Assembly (NCBI GenBank): GCA_037176885.1
Contig: JAWWNJ010000236.1
Coordinates: 151,873-215,872 of the forward strand
Length of the DNA stretch: 64,000 bases
Source of the DNA: Favolaschia claudopus
Lineage: Eukaryota > Basidiomycota > Agaricomycetes > Agaricales > Mycenaceae
Reading direction: 5' to 3'
Shown here: positions 55,975-64,000 of the stretch, in pieces
How the letters are laid out: each line of letters starts with the position of its first letter
Position numbering within the stretch: position 1 is the stretch's first letter
Translations under genes and position numbers: made by a program
Notes under the pieces: generated by a model
Database searches by the model: none
What the model was told of the DNA's origin: nothing
Seen by the model: the letters and a program-made list of their open reading frames with translations, nothing else

Positions 55975-57309
55975 ATTACCGTGGCAGGACCTAAAAAGAA
56001 ATTTCAGCCGACGCCCAAGTGGGAGTGATTTTGGGTGAAAAATCTCAGTAAGCCATGACATTTGAATGATACAACCCAATTTGGGCAAACCAGCAGCTGT
56101 GAGAACCATATCGCAGCCAGGGAAAAAAGTCTCAAGTCGTCACGCGGTGCTCGGAATAGAATTTTGCCAAGGACAGCGCTCTGATCTAACGATAATTCAA
56201 TATTACCATCTCCGGCTACCCGTCGTTTCCTCGGACGACCCTCGGCAAGGGCTTGCCGGCTGCCGCGAGGTTGCAAAATTTTGAACTCTTGGAGAGTCAC
56301 AGAGCTAAGCTGGAAAGAGCGGTGACTGAGGAAAGGGTAATGGTTCACATCTGGAGCTTCAGTGATAAGCTGTACAAGCCAGAGCGCAGCAGTGAGGGTT
56401 CCGAGGATGGGAGTATCCTGAAAGGCATCCAGAAGAGCTCCACTACCGTAAATGGCAGCTTTGTCCGTGTTTGTTCCCCATTGCTGAAGTCGTAAAAAAA
56501 TGATTTACGAGTACTTATGTAATCGTTCCTTTCATCATTCGTTCACCCATTTTTTTTGAAGTTCCCCCTCTTGAGCCCGCCATCTTTCCAGGCAACATCC
56601 CTGTCCCGCAAAAGCTTTCCGTTTGATACGTATACACCCCTATATTGCCTCTTCCTCAAGATTGTCTATTTTCTAATATCCGTCAACTTTCAAGGGGGAT
56701 CACATTCGCGAGATCCATACTACGTACGCCTAATTTTTTTTTGTTCTTTCTCGCAGCTAATATTCATGCGGGTTTTCTCCTTGGGTTAGGCTTCACTGTA
56801 TTTTATGACTCTGAGGTCGTCGGCGGCACTTCTCGCTCGGGGGCGGCATCAGGCACACTGTGATCCGACGCATCTGTGCAGCCCGGGGCTTCAGGCCGAT
56901 GTCAGCTATTTCAAATTTTCAATTCCGGCTTACACAACCTCCGGCTCAATTGCTGCTGCCGGCGGACGGCCGAAAGCCGTCCTTGAGGACGATATTTCTC
57001 ATTGACACAGAAAGTGAGGGCTTTTGAATCTCTGATATTTTGGAGTGCACTGTGTAGGGTGATTCTCCGGGAACACATAAAAATTCCTGGCACATTAACT
57101 TGGGCTTACCCCAAGAATAGAAATACATCCACCAAGTACCTCCCCACACCTCGCCAAGGATGATTCCCTGAATCTGACAGAACATCAGATATTGTTCTGT
57201 TATCCAAACGCCTATTGGCCTCCAGCCGTCTCAGCCACCGAACAGTATACTTGCACCAGTTCCAATAGTCCCAAACTATGTCTAGGGGCGTTCGGGGTCA
57301 AATTATAAA

Positions 57310-58804
57310 CTAAATGATAAGCATGTGAAGATGGTACTCACGAGGTACTCGGTGAGGTCGCACAAATTCTATGTCCGCTCGGGAGAACCAGTACACTCTG
57401 CAGTTTGCATCTTTCGACACCCAAGCAAGAGTATGCGTCTCCATCTCAAGTGCGATTACTACTTTGAACCCGCGCTTATCAGCCGGAACATGAGAAACTC
57501 CCTCCCAGTCTTCAGCTGTGAAGATCTGTGGAGAGCTATGCAACAATGGCTCAATCTGAATCCAAACGGTGGTGGGTTAAATATTGAGATTTCAGAGCAA
57601 AGCAAACCGACTTACCTCCAGGAAGCAATGCTTGAGATCAAGAACAATATCTCGATTGTCATGCTCCAGTCCCACCAGTTCCAAGCCGACCCCAGTCAGT
57701 GATGATTTGCTTTTGAGATCTGGGAGGAGGTATTCAGGCCAAAGATATAACGCATGATCTATATCGCGTTCGGTGTACTTCTCGTTCTCGTCCTTTTTTG
57801 GTACCTGCATCCCACCGAGACTAGCAAGCTTTGAGGAGATTCCATTCATGGACTCGGCAGTAGTGCTCGAGGCAGACTGAGATGCAGCCGTGCTGTTCGT
57901 GAAAAAATCTGTAACTCGGTGATTTGATGAGACAGTCCTCCCTTTCTTCTTCTTCGCTGTTGTTGTTTCTCCTTCGGCCTTCTTCACTCGATCTTTCCTA
58001 ACGCGGGTGGGTGGAGTAGGCTCCAACCCTGGTAGAGGTACTGAACCGAGGACGTCGAAGCCGGGTTCGTTTCTGTATTTTGATCAATCGGTTTATACAA
58101 TGTCAGATATCAAAACCACACACGATTGGGTCGGCACTGGATATCTCAAAGGCTCATCCCATGCTCTGTCTCCAGCCTTCGGTCTCTCAGCTACAGGTCT
58201 CCGATCCGGGTCCGCGCCTCTCCACGTCGGCGGCATGATATGGTTAAGTTGATAAGTGAGAGGACTTGACGACGGACGCTCCAACTTAAACTCCTTTCTC
58301 GGAGCTGCATCCTTGAACCAAGGGGCGGGAACTACGGTATGTGTTTGTTATTAGGCTCACAAAAATTTCATACACTCACGGTCTCTCGTCACAGAATTCG
58401 TTCCAAGAAGCGTAGTTGGAAGAAAGCTGATCTCGCAGAGTAGAGGGAAACATGGCCCAGACCTTCGTTCTGCATTACAGAAATCCAACGGAAAGGAGAG
58501 AACACTGACCTCGCTGATTAGAAGTCCATGATTGTCAGGGACCGCCAAAGCCAGGTGCTTCATCCTCATAGCCCAAGCCCGGTGAAACCCTTGTGCAAAG
58601 ATTTCAACTCAGTAGTCGGTTCTCTCTCTTCTCTACATCATTCAGCTCCGACTTGATGAGGTCACCGTGTATGCCCTTGATTTTGAGTGCATCGGGCCCC
58701 AGATTGGCCTTAGCGTAATTCATGAACAGTTTAATCCAGATCTTGAAAATATCTTCCTCCCTGTATTCAGGCATCTTCTGTGCAAGCCAGTAGTACCAGA
58801 ACAA
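57310..58804 (-). CDS. Unrecognised multi-exon gene
   Basis: Minus-strand pieces are consistent with one gene. They read: YYWLAQKMPEYREEDIFKIW (58804-58610), HLALAVPDNHGLLISE (about 58563-58512), VWAMFPSTLRDQLSSNYASW (about 58470-58380), PWFKDAAPRKEFKLERP to LRYPVPTQSCVVLISDI (about 58330-58100), ETNPASTSSVQYLYQGW (about 58075-58025), then a Lys/Ser-rich region (AKKKKGRTVSSNHRVTDFF) and ALYLWPEYLLPDLK to DIVLDLKHCFLE (58026-57619), and after an intron IFTAEDWEGVSHVPADKRG to DIEFVRPHRVPR (about 57530-57340). Introns are short GT-AG. Further exons may lie down to about 57150 (VWDYWNWCKYTVRWLRRLE). RVTDFF resembles a PCNA-interacting peptide, which would be a nuclear clue, but the family is not recognised and some exon borders are approximate. 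Confidence 0.45.
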
Positions 58805-58891
58805 AGTGCGAGATAGGCCAAGATAAGCAGAGTGACAGAAACTGTCAAACTGTCACATCACTCCTCACTTGCCATCTCTCTCCATGCCGTC

Positions 58892-59729
58892 GTCCTCTTC
58901 TCCGTTGCCAAGATCACCGGTGAAGTTATCGATGCCGATGCCTGGAGTCCACCTCCACCAGAGGTCATTGATGTTGACTCTTGGGTAGCACCGACTGCTG
59001 CAAATTCAGCTAAAACTAAAAAAATTGGTGCGTACCAGCAGCAGGCAAAAAACTGTGTACTCAGACCTCTTTAGTGCCCTCTCCTCAGAAGCCCATTCTC
59101 CGGAAGCAGCCCGTGCCAAAGAAATCTCCACCCAAGATCCCAGTTGGGCAGATGCAGCTCACCACATCGCTGCAGTTGAGGGCCCCTCCTCAGCGGCAGA
59201 TACGACGCGCTACTACGCAGAGGCAACTCACTTTGCCTTATCTCCGTTTATCTGGATCTGGGACTGCCTCCAGCTCCACCTCCACCTCCACCTCTCTTTC
59301 ATCGAGCCCCGCAAAACTCAAGCAGAGTTATTCGAATGAGTTGTTTGTTGGCGGCATTAGTCCGGATGATGAGACGACACTCAACCGCACCCTTCCCTCG
59401 GATTCAACCTACTCATGTTCCATATGCCAGAGCCTCCTGGTTCATCCCGTTGCGTAAGCAAGTCAACTTAATTTTTTTATGTGGTGCTCACAGTCACAAT
59501 TGACTGCCTTAGTATACCCTGCCATCCGACCAAAGCTCATATCTTCTGCTTCCACTGCCTCCGAAAGGCCCTCGATACTTCAAAGCAATGCCCCCTTTGC
59601 AGAAAGCTTGTTACTGCTCCTCCCACTTACGTCGAAGATCTTGCCACTGCGTTGGCAGCTATTTTCCCTGAGCAACAGAGCTCTACCCAGGTTATATGGT
59701 CCAAGGCTTGGGATGGTGTTGCGTTCTGA
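58892..59729 (+). CDS. RING-finger protein, 5' end uncertain
   Basis: Exons run to 58919, then 58962-59027, 59075-59453 and 59513-59729. They encode an acidic start with a repeated pattern (EVIDADAWSPPPPEVIDVDSW), a basic Ser/Pro-rich middle (KPILRKQPVPKKSPPKIP), and a C-terminal RING-like domain: CSICQSLLVHPVAIPC, then HIFCFHCLRKAL and CPLCRKLV. The Cys/His spacing fits a zinc-binding RING, as in E3 ubiquitin ligases, formed across the last splice (gtaagc at 59454). The first exon has no in-frame ATG that I can see; the ATG at 58892 is in another phase. So the true start is further upstream or has been lost. Confidence 0.6.
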
Positions 59730-61314
59730 TGAAGTGCGCTCCTTTTTTTGTTACATCGTTTCGTTTCGAATAGTACTGCTTGTCGTCGAAAAAAACAAGA
59801 TTCCAAATGAGAGATCATATATTCATACGCTACCTAAGAAACTACGGCTACAAGAACAGTTACAAGACTACAAGAACCACAACAAAGAAGAACAAGAACA
59901 AGAGCTAAAGACGAAGAACAGAACTAAGACGAGAATAAAGAGAGAATGAATGAAATAAAGAAATGATGTCGACGCAGACAGCAGACAGACAAACCAAACC
60001 CACCCCGGGCCCAGGAGTGCGGGTGGGGGATGAGAGAGGTAAGATTGGAAAAGGGAAGAGCAAGGATGGACCAAGAACTTGGAAAATATGAGCCGAATCC
60101 ATTTTGGAGTGGTGAGACGACATTGGGCAGGCTGCCATCAAAGACTGCGGTGCCGCAAGGTGCTCCACAGTGCAGACGGTTGTGGGGGGGATGAGGAGGG
60201 TCGATTTGGGGAGGGAAATGGCTGGGTGGGGCCATGAACTTGAGCCGAACAAGGCTGAATATTGAATATTGGGGAGAAGTGACATTGGATGGGCTGACGA
60301 CACCCAGGACGGCAGTGACAGGCAATACAAAGCGCACGAGAAGATGGGGGGGATGTTGGGGGATGATTTGGAGTGCAAGAGAGGGAGAGAGGGCTGCACA
60401 CTGCTGTGTTTGCAAGTGAAAAACCTGTAAAAAGCGAATTTTGCCCCTATTTGAGGTGAAGGGGGGACGCACCTGAACTATCCTCAGAAGCCAAGGAATA
60501 CATAGATAGGATGCTATAGTACAGTTTGGGTGAGCAAATAGCCATGGTGGATGTGAGTGGAGGACGCACCAACACCCAAACCTGCCCTACATCATTTGGA
60601 CCCCAGAAACACAGCAATACAGAGCTTTGGAGACAGCATATCCATCCAGAACCTTCAGTGGGAGTCCAAAGCAGAGTTCCTGAGCAGTGAAAAGGCTGCT
60701 GGTTGTCTGGAGCAGACCCGATCCCACAGAGAGCAAAATTGTGCATTGAGGAGCTGACATAAAAAGATACACCAGTTTCTGCAGGAATTGCTGGCCAAGA
60801 GGGAGTATTAGAGGTAGGTCTCAATGTTCTGAGGGCCCAGGAAGGTTGTAGATGGCCGGGCAAGCCCAGAAAATCAGCCAGAATGAGCGGAGAGGAGGTG
60901 ACAAGGCAAGACCAGCTGAGATCAACAAGTTCAAACAAAGACACAGCCACTCCACCTTGTTCGACGTTTGTCAGCCAAATGGCAAAGGGTACTGAAGGGA
61001 TAATTGGAGGCTGCTATCCAAAAATAAGGGTGTAGAGAGTCAGATTTATCAATCATATCACAAAGGGCTGTATCAAGGGCAGAGTTGGATTCAATATCTG
61101 CCCAAAAAATACAGGACCTTTGCAAGGGTGTCCCAATTTGGCAAATGGCTGACCCAAAAAGGGAATTCGGAGACTCGAGACTCGAAGCTCATTCACAACA
61201 TCGAGTATTGAATGGTACGAGAAATTATCAGCATGATTATAGCGCTATTATAGCCAGGGCATGGAGGGCTGTGTGCTGAGAACAAGAAAGGTGCGAAATA
61301 TGTATTGCAATCAT
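59730..61314. other. Purine-rich, non-coding stretch
   Basis: The plus strand from about 59850 is rich in A and G (aagaacaagaacaagagct, then gggggatgaggagg). Long minus-strand frames at 59905-60472 and 60447-60950 are Pro/Ser-rich and explained by the purine skew. No motif, repeat border or RNA gene was recognised. Confidence 0.4.
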
Positions 61315-62890
61315 TCACGGTGAGTACAATGAGTCCGATATCTCCGCAATATCGAAGTGCTCTTCTAAATACCTGACTACATTGGAGAATACAATCCAGA
61401 TGGTGGTCATTTCAAAATTGGGGAGACCGAGATCAACATATGCTCTATCTTCTGCCTCCTGGAAGAGGGGAGAGACGAATCGGTAAGCCTTTTCTCTAGC
61501 CTCCTGACCTCCGTATGCCTCCCTGAGCTGGTGAACAAGCTCAGGACGTACTTTGAATAGAGCAATTGCGAGCAGTGATACGTCCAGCTTGAGGATTGAG
61601 AAACAGGTTCTTGGGAGACAAACCTGAGCCATTACGCTTATCCTTGGACAACTGCAGACGGTGATGATTCCAGTAATCCCGATAAATGTCGAGCCTGCGT
61701 TGGATGAAAGGTGCCCAGATCCAATAAAAGGTTTGGCTGAATGTTCGGTATTATTATCTTTTAGTCGGAAGACTAAAAAGTGATGAATGTGGTCATTGGG
61801 TAGGAAAAAACCGGATCTACTCCTTCTTCGAGCGTGTTGCGGATGGATCTGCCCTCTCCATTGCGTTTCCAACGCCAGAACGATTCTATTGGTGTGTTGT
61901 CTGTACTTGGGAGGGAAACGGATTACGGCCACGACGGAGGCACAAACTCGGGTGCTGCGTCTGCCCTGTCCACCAATCAATAAGTAGGAGTTTAGGATAG
62001 TTGTAGGCTGGGAATACCTGAGGGTCTCGTGGATCTTGAGCATCTCGGTGCACTCTGTTCCACCATCGACGGAAAGCTGAATGGAAATCCTGTCTATCAG
62101 TAAAGTGTGAACAGTCTATTCAAGTTCTGAATCATACACGACGGAGAAAAGACTCACAACCTCTACCTTCGACAAGATCAAGATAGTAGTGCGCAATTGC
62201 CAGCGCATTCCGGACATTGGGCATGAGGACAAGTGCGTGCAACCATGCAGCATACTGATCCTTGGAACCATAGATTGGGAGATGAATTCCTTTACCAAGC
62301 AGCAGAGCTTGTTCTCCGAGCTTCTCGTGCCCGTCAGAGTGCTCTTGATGCCAGGGACCGAGAGCAAAGAGATGTGTGCGATGTTTCTTCGATTTCTTGT
62401 TGCCAACAAAGCGCTGATCATCGAAATGGTCGTGTAGTGCAGTACGGGTGGCTCGACTGTGCAGGGGAATCAGTGGAGGAAAAGAACTAAATTTGTAAAC
62501 AAACCGTGTCGCTAAAATGCCCTCAATTGCCAACCGGCCTCTGACTTGATCCACTCCCCATGGACCGAGGGGATCGTTCTCTTTGATATCCACAATATGC
62601 TGGCTAAGGTCTGCCGGATGCATTGTTTTGGCTGTTTTGCGAACTGAAGGAGCCTGAACGCGTTTGCGTAACTTGAATAGAGTGGTACGCCTGTTCAATG
62701 CTTTACTCTCTGATAGTGCATTGAAAAGCATATCGAACTACCCTATGTTCAGATTAAAATCCTGTTTGAGACGTGCAATCTGGTGACTGGCTTCGAGACC
62801 AGATCCACTATTTTCTTTGGCGTAATCTGCGAAAGCCGCTCTCAGAGTCTCGTCAGATGGATCTTGGGAACTGTTATCAGTAAGAGAAGT
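61315..62890 (-). CDS. Integrase-like DDE (rve superfamily) protein
   Basis: Minus-strand exons give AAFADYAKENSGSGLEASHQ (about 62860-62757), NIG joined to RTTLFKLRKRVQAPSVRKT (from about 62694) and WGVDQVRGRLAIEGILAT. After an intron (about 62509-62461) comes ALHDHFDDQRFVG and LGPWHQEHSDGHEKLGEQA, then YAAWLHALVLMPNVRNALAI. The next exon reads IQLSVDGGTECTEMLKIHET, then PSTDNTPIESFWRWKRNGEG and finally VRPELVHQLREAYGGQEARE to the stop at 61315. The acids in HSDGHEK, SVDGGTE and PIESFW fit the D, D and E of an integrase core. Such proteins are abundant in Agaricomycetes and are thought to derive from mobile elements. Frame is uncertain near 61770 and 61640, so this copy may be partly decayed. 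Confidence 0.68.
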
Positions 62891-63144
62891 CGAAGTTCAG
62901 TTACGGTGATTGATACACGCATTGGAGCCACCGGGGTTGGGCATGATGTGGTTTCGGTTACAGGCAAAGATGATGAATTCGTGTTAAAAAAAGCACAAGA
63001 GCCCAGTGCCACAAAAAAAAACACAAAAACTATGAATACTTGAAACGACGAGCGATACGAAATATGATATGCATGCGGAATGGAATGCGGAAGGAAGAAC
63101 AATATGCTCAAGCACTTCCGTCATTACCCTTGTGCTGGTCGCCG
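62891..63144. other. Short region between two minus-strand genes
   Basis: A minus-strand frame (63111-62842) with a hydrophobic start may be the first exon of the integrase-like gene, but no clear start or splice is seen. Runs of T and A lie near 62980-63030. Confidence 0.3.
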
Positions 63145-63960
63145 CTACCACCGGCTGCCACCCGCCGCCACCGCTGTGCTCGCTGCTGCTGCCACCATGG
63201 GGTTGGTCGCTGTCTCGACCTCCTCTTGTCGTACAATATACCCAGATATAGGGTCCTTTCTCCCCATGGTCTCTCCCTCCTCGCTCTCGCTACCACTGCT
63301 GGTCTCCATGTCGTCCAGAGCATCTTCGGCTGCCTTGAAAGTCATCTTGAGGAAAGCCATTGACGCCAAGTCCATTGATCGGCAAGCCATAGAGCACTTG
63401 TGGTTGTCAACGGTGTCCTGTATACCGGCTGGTCCATGATCACCAACGCCAGTGTTACTGTACAGAAAGATTCAGGTTCGCATTCGAAGAGCTAGAAAGA
63501 TAATAATTACCCGGACATTGAGTGCGTCATCGGATCGAACAGGATGAGCTGTCTGGGCTCCCCGGGTTTAGCATAATGGTAGGAACCTGAAGGATCAGTG
63601 TGAGCGTACGGGAATATGGAAAACAAAATCATCAGATGTACCTTGGAGATCAGTGAACACCAGTTGACATGCCGTCTTGTCAAGAACGCAATGAGTGAAG
63701 GCAGCCATGGTAGATGAGACCAAGTTGCGCGTGTTGTCTGAGCCACCGACTGTTCCACTGTACTTCTCGACAACGATGCTGGATCGAAGGGGCTCAACGA
63801 GGTAGGCATTGTTCACTGTCTGACCGGAGTCCGAGTGGACGAGGATTGGCCTGAGCTTCACGAGAGAGAGGATTCGTAAGCAAGCCATTGATATATTGGG
63901 CATGAACTTCAAAACGAAACGAGAAAAGAGGGATGACAGCGACGGGGGGAGAAGACTAGT
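63145..63960 (-). CDS. Alpha-type protein kinase, C-terminal part (partial at window edge)
   Basis: Alpha kinases are atypical protein kinases. Exons (from about 63930 to 63642, 63586-63511, 63457-63145) encode AYLVEPLRSSIVVEKYSGTV, STMAAFTHCVLDKTACQLVF, TDLQG, then LILFDPMTHSMSG, NTGVGDHGPAGIQDTVDNHK and CSMACRSMDL. The last blocks form the zinc-binding end of the alpha-kinase fold (GxGDxGxxGI ... HxCSxxCxxL). The tail is acidic and Ala-rich and ends at 63145. The N-lobe and the start lie beyond the window or in the last 50 bases. Such kinases are expanded in mushrooms. Confidence 0.78.
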
Positions 63961-64000
63961 AGCAGGGGACGAGACTCAGGGTCATGGAGGGGGACTGGAC

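Noticed and set aside
59905..60472. Long Pro/Ser-rich minus-strand frames
   Set aside because: Explained by purine-rich sequence on the plus strand; no motif, and overlapping frames are equally open.
1..64000. rRNA genes or mitochondrial origin
   Set aside because: No rRNA-like sequence was noticed, and the spliceosomal introns and nuclear gene families indicate nuclear DNA.

Overview
The window is eukaryotic nuclear DNA, most likely from an Agaricomycete (mushroom-forming basidiomycete). Coding exons are short and split by many introns of about 45-60 bp with GT-AG (sometimes GC-AG) borders. The recognisable protein families are fungal: DASH subunit Ask1, tRNA-dihydrouridine synthase Dus2, a GH51 arabinofuranosidase and an SGNH esterase. 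The mobile DNA is also typical of mushrooms: KDZ-associated CxC6 proteins, DUF6589, Helitrons and integrase-like DDE proteins.

Layout. 1-12.1 kb is the most gene-like part: a small MITE, an unrecognised multi-exon gene, a 25-exon GH51 arabinofuranosidase, an SGNH/GDSL esterase, and ASK1. Both carbohydrate-active genes appear to have lost catalytic residues. 12.5-18.4 kb holds the two ends of one minus-strand gene, separated by 3.8 kb of pyrimidine-skewed DNA with a degenerate minisatellite and two pairs of identical direct repeats. 19.3-25.4 kb is a DUS2 gene on the minus strand. It is broken by a 339-bp TA-flanked MITE and by a 4.16-kb mosaic of two gag-only LTR elements; with both removed, the gene is an uninterrupted 440-codon frame.

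25.9-31 kb contains gene fragments: a DUF5695 glycosidase-like pseudogene, a DUF6589 fragment, and the C-terminal half of a RecQ-like helicase. That helicase carries a 199-bp MITE which stays open in its reading frame. 32.0-37.3 kb is a 2,083-bp inverted repeat whose arms each carry a copy of the same gene, around a 1.1-kb spacer holding a DDE transposase fragment. 37-55 kb is a bed of mobile elements: Helitron termini, a CxC6/KDZ fossil, a tRNA-derived SINE with 12-bp target duplications, several MITEs, a decayed Agaricomycete multicopy (possibly transposase) gene, an RNase H fragment broken by a Mutator-type MITE, and a Helitron with a Rep/helicase gene plus a second gene before its CTAG end. 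55-64 kb holds another MITE, an unrecognised multi-exon gene, a RING-finger fragment, an integrase-like DDE gene and, at the window edge, the C-terminus of an alpha-type protein kinase.

The genes do not form one pathway. The best candidate for something undescribed is the second gene inside the Helitron near 53-54 kb: a small protein with an OB-fold-like stretch and a nuclear localisation signal. The DUS2, RecQ and inverted-repeat regions show clear, checkable histories of insertion and duplication. All calls come from reading the sequence alone; family names rest on remembered motifs, not on searches.
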